Source: Mycolicibacterium monacense
Lineage (GTDB): Bacteria > Actinomycetota > Actinomycetes > Mycobacteriales > Mycobacteriaceae
Length of the DNA: 64,000 bases
NCBI RefSeq assembly: GCF_010731575.1
Contig: NZ_AP022617.1
Location: forward strand, 2,356,001-2,420,000
Reading direction: 5' to 3'
Position numbers and translations under genes: made by a program. Positions 18,563-28,591 of this stretch are shown here, one piece after another. The notes below the pieces were generated by a model that worked only from the letters and a program-made list of their open reading frames with translations, was not told the origin of the DNA and searched no databases. The number at the start of each line of letters is the position of its first letter. The first letter of the stretch is position 1.

Positions 18563-19348
18563 TCAGGGCAGGGGCCCGCCGGCGGCGATCGCCGACAGCG
18601 TGGCGAACTGCTCACCGTCCAGGGAGGCCCCACCGACCAGCGCACCGTCGACGTCTTCCTGGGCCACGATCTCCCCGACGTTCTTGGCGTTCACCGACCC
18701 GCCGTAGAGCACCCTGATCCCGGCCGCCAGCTGCGGTGAGGAGAGCTTCCCGAGCTCGTCGCGGATGGCCTTGCACACCTCCTGCGCGTCGGCGGCGCCG
18801 GCCACCCGGCCGGTGCCGATCGCCCACACGGGTTCGTAGGCGATGACGGCCTGACCGATCTGCTCGGACGTCAGCCCCGCCAGCGAACCGCGCAACTGCT
18901 CGACGTTGTGCTCGACGTGGTTGCCCGCCTCACGCACCTCCAGGTGCTCACCGATGCAGACGATCGGGGTGATGCCGTGCCGGAACGCCGCGGCGGCCTT
19001 GGCGGCCACCAGCGCGTCGTCGTCGTGGTGGTAGGTGCGGCGCTCCGAGTGCCCCACGACGGCGAACGAGCAGCCCAGCTTGGCCAGGAACGCACCGCTG
19101 ATCTCCCCGGTGTAGGCACCGGAATCGTGCTGCGAGACGTCCTGTGCGCCGTAGCTCAGGCGCAGTTTGTCCCCGTCGACGAGCGTCTGCACGCTGCGCA
19201 GGTCGGTGAACGGCGGGATGACCGTCACGTCGACCTTGTCGAAGTACTTGTCCGGCAGGGAGAAGGCGATCTTCTGCACCAGCGCGATGGCCTCGAAGTG
19301 GTTGAGGTTCATCTTCCAGTTGCCGGCGATCAGCGGCTTACGGGCCAT
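18563..19348 (-). CDS. tpiA: Triosephosphate isomerase
   Basis: A 261-residue TIM-barrel enzyme interconverting dihydroxyacetone phosphate and glyceraldehyde-3-phosphate. Catalytic residues are all present: Lys12 in GNWKMN, His100 in VGHSERR and Glu172 in [11 protein letters not shown]. The C-terminal phosphate-binding YGGSVNAKN is also intact. It starts 3 bases after the pgk stop, so both are in one transcript with gap and secG. The length matches the family. Confidence 0.97.
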   Translation of the reverse strand: MARKPLIAGNWKMNLNHFEAIALVQKIAFSLPDKYFDKVDVTVIPPFTDLRSVQTLVDGDKLRLSYGAQDVSQHDSGAYTGEISGAFLAKLGCSFAVVGHSERRTYHHDDDALVAAKAAAAFRHGITPIVCIGEHLEVREAGNHVEHNVEQLRGSLAGLTSEQIGQAVIAYEPVWAIGTGRVAGAADAQEVCKAIRDELGKLSSPQLAAGIRVLYGGSVNAKNVGEIVAQEDVDGALVGGASLDGEQFATLSAIAAGGPLP

Positions 19349-19351
19349 GGT

Positions 19352-20575
19352 CTAGGACTCCAGTACTTGGATGCCGGGCAGTTCCTTGCCCTCGAGGTAT
19401 TCCAGCGACGCGCCGCCGCCGGTGGAGATGTGGGAGAAGCCGTCCTCGGCCAGGCCGAGTTGGCGCACCGCCGCGGCACTGTCGCCGCCGCCGACGACGC
19501 TGAACGCGCCCTTGGCGGTGGCACCGATGATCGCCTCGGCGACACCCTTGGTGCCTGCGGCGAACGCGGGGAACTCGAACACGCCCATCGGGCCGTTCCA
19601 GAACACCGTCCTGGCGTTCGACAGCAGGTTGGTGAACCGCTTCACCGACTCGGGGCCGATGTCGAGGCCCATCTTGTCTTCCGGGATGCGATCCGCCGCA
19701 ACGGTTTCGGGTTCGGCATCAGCGGAGAACTCCGGCGCAACGACGATGTCGACGGGCAGGTGGATGACGTCGCCGTAGGTGTCGAGCAGTTCACGGCAGG
19801 TGTCGATCATCTCCGGTTGCACCAGCGACTTGCCGACCGAAACCCCCTGCGAGGCGAGGAAGGTGAAGCACATCCCGCCGCCGATCACCAGGCTGTCGGC
19901 CTTCTTGGCCAGCGATTCGATCACCGCGAGCTTGTCGGAGACCTTCGAACCGCCGAGCACCACCGCGTACGGGCGGTCGGTCGAGCTGGTGAGCTGTTCG
20001 AGCACCTTGACCTCGGCGGCCACCAGCGTGCCCGCGTAGTGCGGCAGCAGGGTGGCGATGTCGTACACCGACGCCTGCTTGCGGTGCACCACCCCGAAGC
20101 CGTCACTGACGAAGGCACCGTCGTCGCCGACGAGCTCGACCAGCGCCTCGGCCAGCTTCCGCCGCTCGCCGTCGTCCTTGCTGGTCTCGCGCGGGTCGAA
20201 ACGGATGTTCTCCAGCAGCAGGACGTCACCGTCGGTGAGCCCCTCCGCGCGGGCCAAAGCGTCGGTTCCGACCACGTCACCGGCGAGTTGCACGTGCCGG
20301 CCGAGCTTTTCGCTCAGCGCGGCCGCGACCGGCTTGAGCGAGTACTTCGGGTCCGGCCCGCCCTTCGGCCGCCCGAGGTGGGCGGTGACGATCACCTTCG
20401 CGCCGGCCTCGGCGAGCGCCTCGAGCGTCGGCACGGAGGCGATGATGCGGCCGGGGTCGGTGATGGCGCCGTTGTCGTCGAGCGGGACGTTGAGGTCGGA
20501 GCGCACGAGGACGCCCCTCCCCGCGATCTCCCTGTCGCCGTCGTTCAGCAGGTCTTCGAGCGTCTTGACGGCCAT
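19352..20575 (-). CDS. pgk: Phosphoglycerate kinase
   Basis: A 407-residue glycolytic kinase transferring phosphate from 1,3-bisphosphoglycerate to ADP. The N-terminal substrate domain has [12 protein letters not shown] and [10 protein letters not shown]. The hinge and nucleotide domain have [21 protein letters not shown] and the C-terminal GGGDSAAAV loop. It lies 36 bases after gap and 3 before tpiA. The length is slightly below the 412 of M. tuberculosis, with no missing motif. Confidence 0.97.
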   Translation of the reverse strand: MAVKTLEDLLNDGDREIAGRGVLVRSDLNVPLDDNGAITDPGRIIASVPTLEALAEAGAKVIVTAHLGRPKGGPDPKYSLKPVAAALSEKLGRHVQLAGDVVGTDALARAEGLTDGDVLLLENIRFDPRETSKDDGERRKLAEALVELVGDDGAFVSDGFGVVHRKQASVYDIATLLPHYAGTLVAAEVKVLEQLTSSTDRPYAVVLGGSKVSDKLAVIESLAKKADSLVIGGGMCFTFLASQGVSVGKSLVQPEMIDTCRELLDTYGDVIHLPVDIVVAPEFSADAEPETVAADRIPEDKMGLDIGPESVKRFTNLLSNARTVFWNGPMGVFEFPAFAAGTKGVAEAIIGATAKGAFSVVGGGDSAAAVRQLGLAEDGFSHISTGGGASLEYLEGKELPGIQVLES

Positions 20576-20611
20576 GTCGCTAGTTCTTTTCCCCGTCGCT
20601 CCACTCGGCCA

Positions 20612-21682
<1,071 letters not shown>

Positions 21683-21712
21683 GTGGGGCCGGATTTCGGA
21701 CGCGCGGGCTGG

Positions 21713-22363
21713 TCAGTGCACGGCCAGGCTCTGATCGGCGTACGGATTGCCCAACCATCTACGGCGGATCTGCTGCAGCGTGCCCGCCTCCTCCAACTCG
21801 GCCTGCGCGACGGTGATCCGGCTGAGCATCTGCTGGTCGTGGCCGGCCACCGCGAGTGCGATGTGCTCGACGGACAACCCCTTCTGCACGACGTCGACGT
21901 CGGATCGGCCCTTGGCGTATTCGGTCAGCACAGGCGCCAGGGCGACGATGGCATCACATCCGTCGATGTCGAGCCGGTCGCATCGCTTGACGGGTCCCTT
22001 GAGCTGGGCCGCGAACCGCTCGGCGGCGCTCCCTCGTTGCACGGCGACGGTGAGTCCGTCGAGCTCGTCGACGGAATGCACGTTCGGGTGGTTCTCGGCG
22101 TCGACGGCAAGCGCCTGGCCGGCGATGAGGTAGGGCGGGGCGAAGGCGACCGGTCCGTCGGTGGCCGTGAGGCCGCCGGCCGCGCAGTCGACGTCGCCGC
22201 TGCCCAGCGCTTCGAGGACCTCGTCGACGGTTCGGTAGTCGACGAACTCCGCCCGGTCACCGAGGGCGTCGGCGATCGCATTGGCCAGGTCGACGTCGAG
22301 CCCACCCGGCATTCCGGTGAAGGGCGGGTTGGGAACGACGATGCCGACGCGGAGTGTGCCCAT
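21713..22363 (-). CDS. Periplasmic-binding-protein-like domain protein lacking a signal peptide
   Basis: A 216-residue protein of the SBP family 3 fold (amino-acid ABC binding proteins), for example LRVGIVVPNPPFTGMPGGLDVDLA, YRTVDEVLEALGSGDVDCAAGG and the hinge GLTVAVQRGSAAERF. It starts almost directly at the first strand. There is neither a Sec/Tat signal nor a lipobox, and no permease or ATPase gene is next to it. It may therefore be cytoplasmic, a sensor-like or orphan binding domain. The ATG at 22363 is preferred over 22381 because TACCGT lies 7 bases before it. It lies downstream of gap's promoter region, in tandem on the same strand. The ligand is unknown. Confidence 0.7.
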   Translation of the reverse strand: MGTLRVGIVVPNPPFTGMPGGLDVDLANAIADALGDRAEFVDYRTVDEVLEALGSGDVDCAAGGLTATDGPVAFAPPYLIAGQALAVDAENHPNVHSVDELDGLTVAVQRGSAAERFAAQLKGPVKRCDRLDIDGCDAIVALAPVLTEYAKGRSDVDVVQKGLSVEHIALAVAGHDQQMLSRITVAQAELEEAGTLQQIRRRWLGNPYADQSLAVH

Positions 22364-22370
22364 ACCGGCC

Positions 22371-22376
22371 ACGGTA
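22371..22376 (-). promoter_or_regulatory. Candidate leaderless -10 element
   Basis: TACCGT on the minus strand ends 7 bases before the ATG at 22363 of the orphan binding-protein gene. The position decides between two in-frame ATG codons. Confidence 0.45.
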
Positions 22377-22480
22377 GTCATGTCGTGATCGATGACGCCC
22401 TAATCGTGAGGACCCAGGGTCACGACTCCACGGTGCGCTCCTTCGTCATCGATGTCAGACCCCCCTGCGACGATGGGGTC

Positions 22481-23803
22481 ATGCCTTCGAGCGCACCGGG
22501 TTTCGTTCCCAGCGCACCTCGCGCTGCGCAGCTGGAGGCGTGCTTCGAGGAGCTGTCGGAACTGGCGGGCAAACGCAACGCCATCGACGGGCGCATCGTG
22601 GAGATCGTGGCCGAGATCGACCGTGACGGACTGTGGGGCGCCACCGGTGCCCGCTCCATCCCCGCACTGGTGGCATGGAAACTCGGACTGTCGTCGAAGA
22701 ATGCGAAGACCATCGCCGCCATCGCCCACCGGCTCGACGAGTTCCCCCGCTGCACCCGAGCTCTCCGCATGGGCCGACTGTCACTGGATCAGGTCGGAGC
22801 CATCGCCGACGGGGCGGGCGAGGGTTCCGATGAGCACTACGCCGAACTGGCCGCCAACGCCTCTGTCAGCCAACTCCGCACCGCCATCAAACTCGAACCC
22901 CCACCCCAACCCGAACCCGAACCCGAACCCGACGCCGACAGCGATGCCGACGTCGAACCGAAACCCCTCCCCGATCCGGCGGACCTACAGCCCTCGATCA
23001 CCACAACCTCCGACGAGCAGTACACCTACTGGCACATCAAGGTGCCCCACGTCGACGCGGCGAAAGTCGACGCCGCGCTGCACTCCCGCCTCGACGGGCT
23101 CATCGCCCAATGGAAACGCGACCACGGCGACCACGGCGACACCGACCACAAGGACGCCCGGGGGTTCGGGCGGCCGCCGATGCCGCGGCTGGCTGATGCG
23201 TTCATGGACATCATCGACACCGGCTGGGACGCCGAGGCCGCCCGCCGCCCGCATGGAGACCGCATCACGGTGGTCATGCACCTCGACATCAACGACCGTA
23301 TCGCCGCCCTCCATGTGGGCCCGCTGCTGTCGGATGCCGACCGGCGCTTCCTGGGTTGCGACGCCACCTGCGAAGTGTGGTTCGAACGCGACGGGCAACC
23401 CATCGGCACCGGGCGCACCACCCGCCTGATCAGCCGCCGACTGCGGCGCGCCCTGGAGTACCGCGACCGGACCTGCGTGGTCCCCGGCTGCGGTGCCACC
23501 CGCGGACTGCACGCCCACCACATTCAGCACTGGGAAGACGGCGGACCCACCGACCTCGACAACCTCGTGCTGGTCTGCCCCTACCACCACCGCCTGCACC
23601 ACCGCGGCGTCATCACCATCACCGGACCCGCATCAAATCTCACCGTCGCCGATGCCGCCGGCCGACGACTGCACTCGGGCTCGTTGGCCCGCCCACCGAC
23701 CACACCCCCACCCACAGTGCCGCCCTACCGGGGACCATCCGGCGAGCGCGCCGACTGGTGGTGGTACACACCATTCCAACCGCCGCCACCCACCACCAAC
23801 TGA
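22481..23803 (+). CDS. 13E12-repeat family protein (DUF222 plus HNH nuclease domain)
   Basis: A 440-residue member of the multicopy mycobacterial REP13E12 family. The N-terminal two-thirds is DUF222 (SARSIPALVAWKLGL-like helices, GRLSLDQVGAIADGAGEG). A low-complexity acidic/proline linker of Pro-Glu repeats (about 143-170, encoded by tandem CCCGAA) follows. The C-terminal HNH domain from about residue 331 has CVVPGCGATRGLHAHHI, the Asn-containing DLDNLVLVCPYHHRLHH and all zinc/catalytic residues. GACGAT lies 6 bases before the ATG, so the mRNA may be leaderless. The members are mobile or recombining in some species; the cellular role is unknown. It is flanked by accessory genes, consistent with a plastic site. 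Confidence 0.88.
   Translation: MPSSAPGFVPSAPRAAQLEACFEELSELAGKRNAIDGRIVEIVAEIDRDGLWGATGARSIPALVAWKLGLSSKNAKTIAAIAHRLDEFPRCTRALRMGRLSLDQVGAIADGAGEGSDEHYAELAANASVSQLRTAIKLEPPPQPEPEPEPDADSDADVEPKPLPDPADLQPSITTTSDEQYTYWHIKVPHVDAAKVDAALHSRLDGLIAQWKRDHGDHGDTDHKDARGFGRPPMPRLADAFMDIIDTGWDAEAARRPHGDRITVVMHLDINDRIAALHVGPLLSDADRRFLGCDATCEVWFERDGQPIGTGRTTRLISRRLRRALEYRDRTCVVPGCGATRGLHAHHIQHWEDGGPTDLDNLVLVCPYHHRLHHRGVITITGPASNLTVADAAGRRLHSGSLARPPTTPPPTVPPYRGPSGERADWWWYTPFQPPPPTTN
22905..22935 (+). repeat. Short tandem CCCGAA repeat inside the HNH gene
   Basis: About four consecutive copies of the hexamer CCCGAA encode a (Pro-Glu)n linker between the DUF222 and HNH domains. Such a run can vary in copy number by slippage without changing the frame. 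Confidence 0.7.
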
Positions 23804-23864
23804 GCGAGTCGGCCCGCCTTGAATCGGTTGCTGCGCAAAGCGATCGATCGCATACCGGTTGGCG

Positions 23865-25058
23865 TCAGGAAACCGCTACGGGTGTTTCAGATTTCGGTAT
23901 GCCCCGGCGGCGCCGCTGGTATGCCGCGAGGGCGATCGACGCCGCCGACAGCGCCGCGGCGACGCCGAACGCCGGGGCGAAGTGCGCGCCGCTGATGATC
24001 ACGCCCAGCGCGGTGGCGCCGACCGCCTGACCGAACATCAGCGCGATGAACAACATGGCGGTGCCCGCCGCCGCATGCGCCGGGTCGATGGCGGTGGTCC
24101 ACAGGATGAGCGACGAGGTGGCCGCGGTGAATCCCCAGCCGAAGGCGAAGCAGCCCACCAGTGCCGCCACCGTGACCTGCGGGACGATCGCGAGCAGGGC
24201 GATGGCGCCGGTCATCACCGAACACGTCAGGATCCAGGCGGCCACCGGCGTGAGTCGGGCCAGTGGTTTGGCGGTCAGCAGCAGTGCGGCAGAGCCCAGG
24301 CCGAGCACGATCCACGCGGTGATCGTGCCGCGTTGCGAACTGGCGCCGGTCTCGACGAGCAGGCTGCGGCCGTAGGTCCACACCGCACTGGACCCCGCGC
24401 CCATGAGGATCGCGGCGGCGATCGCGCCGATGTGGCGGGCTACCCAGGCCTTCGAGGGTCTGAGGTGCTGCCCCTGCGCCGGCCCGGTGCGGCGTCGGTC
24501 GACGGCCAGCACAGCGAGCGCGCATACCGCGGTGAGCACTCCGATCAGCACCCACGTGACACGCCACTGAGGAAGGAGCATCAGGGCCAGCACCCCGGCT
24601 GCGACCAGACCGGGACCCGTACCGGCGTTCACCATCGACTGCGCGCTGTCGACGCGGCGGGGGTCGACGTTGCGGGCCACGATGCTCACCAACGCCGGTG
24701 AAGCCAGGCCGGCACCGGCGGAGCTGACGACGGCGAAGACGCTGAAGACGGCGACGCCCGGCGCCGCCGCCATCCCCCACACGCCGCCGCAGGCTGTCAC
24801 GGCGGCCACCACGACCAACACTCGCGGCATCCGGTGACCGAGCACGAAGCCGGTGGCCGCGGCCGCGCAATACAGCAGAGACGACGCCGAGAAGATGTAT
24901 CCGGCGCCGGCCGCACCGAGGTGCAGGTCGGCCTGGATGTCGGGAAGGAACAACCCGTAGGCCAACCGCACGAGCCCGTACATGGCGGCGATGAAGCTGG
25001 TGCCAAAGGCGATGACCAGGGGGTCACGCCCGCCGACAAACGAAAACGACCGTTTCAC
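23865..25058 (-). CDS. MFS transporter
   Basis: A 397-residue major facilitator protein with about 12 hydrophobic segments, starting SFVGGRDPLVIAFGTSFIAAMYG. The MFS loop 2-3 signature is degenerate (GHRMPR). The frame is open to 25268 but would overrun the divergent TetR gene. The GTG at 25058 is chosen because TAGACT sits exactly 7 bases before it. The TetR gene starts 25 bases away on the other strand. This is the classical layout of a drug or metabolite exporter controlled by its own repressor. The substrate is unknown. Confidence 0.82.
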   Translation of the reverse strand: MKRSFSFVGGRDPLVIAFGTSFIAAMYGLVRLAYGLFLPDIQADLHLGAAGAGYIFSASSLLYCAAAATGFVLGHRMPRVLVVVAAVTACGGVWGMAAAPGVAVFSVFAVVSSAGAGLASPALVSIVARNVDPRRVDSAQSMVNAGTGPGLVAAGVLALMLLPQWRVTWVLIGVLTAVCALAVLAVDRRRTGPAQGQHLRPSKAWVARHIGAIAAAILMGAGSSAVWTYGRSLLVETGASSQRGTITAWIVLGLGSAALLLTAKPLARLTPVAAWILTCSVMTGAIALLAIVPQVTVAALVGCFAFGWGFTAATSSLILWTTAIDPAHAAAGTAMLFIALMFGQAVGATALGVIISGAHFAPAFGVAAALSAASIALAAYQRRRRGIPKSETPVAVS

Positions 25059-25082
25059 TTTCGCCAGTCTAGGCTGAGCCCC
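25041..25082. promoter_or_regulatory. Overlapping divergent promoters and possible TetR operator
   Basis: The minus-strand -10 TAGACT (25066-25071) and the plus-strand -10 TAGGCT (25070-25075) share two bases. Each lies 7 bases from its start codon. Next to them, AAACG-AC-CGTTT forms a perfect inverted repeat within the wider CGAAA...TTTCG pair (25041-25063). One bound repressor would block both promoters. Confidence 0.55.
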
Positions 25083-25655
25083 ATGCCGGTGCGCAAGAGC
25101 TCCGAGGACAGACTGCTCGATGCGGTCGACGACCTGGTGTTCTCGCGCGGCATCGAATCGACTCCGGTGGATGCGGTGCTCGCCCGGGCCGGCGTGTCGG
25201 CGGCCACGCTGTACCGCGGCTTCCGCAGCAAGGAGGCGTTGATCGCGGCCGCCCTCGAACGTCGCCACGAGCGGTGGCGGGTGGTGTGGGAACGGGCGAT
25301 CGCCGCCGCCACCGATGACGAGGAACGCCTGCTCGCGGTGTTCGACGCGGTCGACGCCTTCGCCCGGCGACCGGACGGCGCGCGGTGGTGCGCCTTCCTC
25401 GGCACCGCCGCGGAGTACGCCGATCCGCCCGCGGAGATCGCCGACGCCGTCGCACGCGATACGGACTATCTACGGGAACGGTTGCGCGAGTTGGCCTCTC
25501 AGCTTCCGTGCGGCGATCCGGACGGTCTGGCCGAAGCGATCCTTGTGGTGCTCACCGGGGAACTCGCGATGAGGTTGCGCGACGCGCGCCGCCGCCGGTC
25601 GACGGTCGGCCGCGAGATCGGCAGAACCTTGATCACCACCGCCCTCGCAGGTTAG
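25083..25655 (+). CDS. TetR-family transcriptional regulator
   Basis: A 190-residue repressor. The N-terminal helix-turn-helix (about 10-55) reads [43 protein letters not shown], with the typical recognition helix ending LYRGFRSKE. The C-terminal ligand domain is variable and not assignable. It diverges from the MFS gene and probably represses both. The ATG at 25083 has a TAGGCT hexamer 7 bases upstream and no Shine-Dalgarno sequence. Its stop overlaps the convergent whiA stop (TTAG). Confidence 0.88.
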
Positions 25656-26629
25656 GCGTCCTCGAGCAGATCGGGCGTGACGGCGGATTCGGTGTCCGGG
25701 ATGCCGTCCTGTTTGGCCTTGCGGTCGGCCATCGACAGCAGCCGCCGAATGCGCCCGGCGACAGCGTCTTTCGTCATCGGCGGATCGGCCAGCCGGCCCA
25801 GTTCCTCCAGCGAGGCCTGCCGGTGCTCGACACGCAGCTTGCCCGCGGACGCCAGATGGTCGGGCACGGTGTCACCGAGAATCTCGAGCGCGCGTTCCAC
25901 CCGCGCGGCCGCCGCGACCGCTGCGCGCGCCGAACGCCGCAGGTTCGCATCGTCGAAGTTCGCCAACCGGTTGGCGGTGGCCCGCACCTCCCGGCGCATC
26001 CGCCGCTCTTCCCACGTCAGCCGCGTGTCCTGGGCGCCCATCCGGGTCAGCAGCGCACCGATCGCCTCCCCGTCGCGCACCACCACCCGGTCGCTGCCGC
26101 GGACCTCCCGCGCCTTGGCGCTCACGCCGAGCCTGCGGGCGGCCCCGACGAGCGCGAGCGCCGCCTCGGGGCCGGGGCAGCTCACCTCGAGCGCCGAGGA
26201 CCGGCCCGGTTCGGTGAGCGAACCGTGCGCCAGGAACGCGCCCCGCCAGGCGGCCTCTGCATCGGCCACGCTGCCGCCGACCACCTGGGCGGGCAGCCCA
26301 CGCACCGGGCGTCCACGCAGATCGAGCAGCCCGGTCTGCCGGGCCAACGCCTCACCGTCCTTGGCCACCCGCACCACGTACCGCGTGCCCTTGCGAATAC
26401 CGCTGGCGGACAACATGTGTACGACCGCGTTGTAGCCGTACAGATCGTAGATGTCCTTGCGCAGCCGGCGCGCGATGATCCCGAGGTCCACCTCGGCCTC
26501 GACGACCACCCGGCCGGACACGATGTGCAGCCCGCCGGCGAAGCGCAGCAGCGACGCGACCTCGGCGCGGCGAGCGCTCACCGAGTTCACCACGAGTCGG
26601 CTCAGCTCGTCTTTGACCTCGGCTGTCAT
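25652..26629 (-). CDS. whiA: Sporulation/cell-division regulator WhiA homologue
   Basis: A 325-residue DNA-binding protein. The N-terminal part is a degenerate LAGLIDADG homing-endonuclease fold ([44 protein letters not shown]). The C-terminus is a helix-turn-helix ([26 protein letters not shown]). In Streptomyces WhiA works with WhiB on septation genes. The ATG at 26629 overlaps the yvcK stop (ATGA) and gives the family N-terminus; the GTG six bases upstream is less likely. It is the last of uvrC-rapZ-yvcK-whiA. Confidence 0.95.
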
Positions 26630-27648
26630 CGCCACGAGTCGTCACCTCTCGGTCGGTTCGAAGTCGGGGTGGACGCCGTCGGCACCTCATCGCGGCCCCC
26701 CGCCGTCCCGCGGAGCCGGACACCTTCGAGGGCCGCGGCCAGTCGCGCCGGATCATGTAAAGGTGTACCAGGTCGGCAGACGTCGGCGAACTCCACTCGG
26801 GCGTCGAGGATCTTCGCCGTCCGGCTCAGCTGGTCGCGTTCCCGGTCACTGGGCACCCGGCTGGCGTCGACGATGATGTCGTGCACGGTGAAGTTCGGCG
26901 CATGCTGGGACAACACGTGGATGTGGCGTTCGACGGAGAAGCCCGCCGTCTCCCCCGGCTCGGCGGCGAGGTTGAGCACCAGCGCCCGGCGCGCCGAGGT
27001 GGCGCGCAACGCCGCGGCGAGTTCCGGCACCAGCACATGCGGGATGACGCTGGTGAACCACGATCCGGGTCCCAGCACCACCAGGTCGGCCGACATGATC
27101 GCGTCGACGGCCTGGCGGGTGGCCGGCGGATCACCCGGCAGCAGCCGCACCCGGCGCACTTTGCCGACGGTGGTCGCGATCGCCACCTGACCACGGATCA
27201 CGCGGCTCATCCGGGGATCGGATTCCAGGCCGGCGACGTCGGCTTCGATCTGCAGTGCGATCGGGCACATCGGCAGCACCCGTCCCTTGACCCCGAGGAT
27301 GCGGCCCAACTCGTCGAGGGCGGCGACCGGGTCGGCCAGCACCTCCGAGAGCCCGGCCAGCATCAGATTGCCGATCGGATGTCCGGCCAGCGCCCCGCTG
27401 CCGCCGAACCGGTGCTGGATGATGGTCGCCCACAGCCGGCCGTGCGGACTGTCGGAGGCCAACGCGGCCAACGCCATTCGCAGATCGCCCGGCGGCACGA
27501 CGTCCAATTCGCTGCGCAGCCGGCCCGAGGACCCGCCGTCGTCGGCGACCGTGACCACGGCGGTGACGTGCGGGCTGAGCCGACGCGCGGCGGACAACGT
27601 CGCATAGAGCCCGTGTCCGCCGCCGAGTGCGACGATGCGTGGGCTCAC
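26626..27648 (-). CDS. yvcK: YvcK/CuvA-type gluconeogenesis and cell-wall factor
   Basis: A 340-residue cytosolic protein of the CofD/YvcK family, near the 342 of Rv1422 (CuvA). It has [14 protein letters not shown] at the N-terminus and [24 protein letters not shown], which bind a nucleotide sugar (UDP-GlcNAc in homologues), then [10 protein letters not shown] and the loop [12 protein letters not shown]. Homologues are needed for growth on gluconeogenic carbon and for peptidoglycan precursor flow, and are PknB substrates in mycobacteria. The GTG at 27648 has a strong GAGGGGGA Shine-Dalgarno; upstream in-frame codons run into rapZ. Confidence 0.93.
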
Positions 27649-27673
27649 CTGTCCCCCTCGCGTGCGGGGAAGC

Positions 27674-28591
27674 TCATTCGCGCCCCAGATCCCGGTGCAG
27701 CACCCGCACCGTGAGCTCGTCACCGCCTTGCAACCGCCCCGCCAGCGCCTCGGCTATCGCCACACTGCGGTGTTTGCCGCCGGTGCAGCCGATCGCGACG
27801 GTCATGTAGCGCTTCCCCTCCCGTCGGTATCCGTCGATCACGACGTTCAGCAGTCGATGGTAGGTGTCGAGGAACTCCTCCGCGCCGGGCTGGCCCAGCA
27901 CGTAGTCGCGGACGTCGGGGTGCTGACCGGTGTGCGGGCGCAACGCGTCGACCCAGTGCGGATTGGGCAGGAACCGCACGTCCATGACGATGTCGGCGTC
28001 CATCGGCAGGCCGTATTTGTAGCCGAACGATTCGACCGTGGCGCTGGTCTCCGCCACGACCTCGCCGCCGAAGGCGCGTTCGACGCTCTCCCGCAGGGCG
28101 TGCACCGACAGCTTCGACGTGTCGATCACGAGATCGGCCGAGGCGCGCACCGGTGCGAGCAGTGCCCGTTCCCGTGCGATGCCCTCGGCGAGCGTCTGGT
28201 CGCCCTGGAGCGGGTGGCTGCGGCGGTTCTGCTCGTAGCGGCGCACCAGGATGTCGTCGCTGGCCTCCAGGAAGAGCACGCGCGGGGTGATGTTGCGGGT
28301 GGCCAGATCGCGACGCACCCAGTCCAGGTCGCCGGTGAACCCACGCGAGCGTACGTCCATGACGACCGCGAGTTGGGTGATGCGTGAGCCGGCGGCCAGC
28401 CCCAGTTCCACCATGCGGGCGATCAGCTCGGGCGGCAGGTTGTCGGCGACATACCACCCGAGGTCTTCGAGCACCTTCGCCGCGGTTCCGCGGCCTGCCC
28501 CGGACAGCCCGGTGACGAGGACGACGTCGATCCCCGATTCCGGGTGATCGACATCCCCCCGCAGCTGTTCGCTCATGTCCGACTCTGTCAT
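27674..28591 (-). CDS. rapZ: RNase adapter / nucleotide-binding protein RapZ
   Basis: A 305-residue P-loop protein. Walker A is GLSGAGRG (about 28-35), Walker B-like [10 protein letters not shown] follows, and the C-terminal domain has [10 protein letters not shown]. In E. coli RapZ senses glucosamine-6-phosphate and directs small-RNA decay. The actinobacterial role is not established; the linkage to yvcK points to amino-sugar/cell-wall control. The start overlaps the uvrC stop in ATGA. Met6 is an alternative start. Confidence 0.93.
   Translation of the reverse strand: MTESDMSEQLRGDVDHPESGIDVVLVTGLSGAGRGTAAKVLEDLGWYVADNLPPELIARMVELGLAAGSRITQLAVVMDVRSRGFTGDLDWVRRDLATRNITPRVLFLEASDDILVRRYEQNRRSHPLQGDQTLAEGIARERALLAPVRASADLVIDTSKLSVHALRESVERAFGGEVVAETSATVESFGYKYGLPMDADIVMDVRFLPNPHWVDALRPHTGQHPDVRDYVLGQPGAEEFLDTYHRLLNVVIDGYRREGKRYMTVAIGCTGGKHRSVAIAEALAGRLQGGDELTVRVLHRDLGRE

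Noticed and set aside
23865..25268. Extended N-terminus for the MFS protein up to 25268
   Set aside because: The extra 70 residues are antisense to tetR and hydrophilic; the GTG at 25058 has a proper promoter distance.
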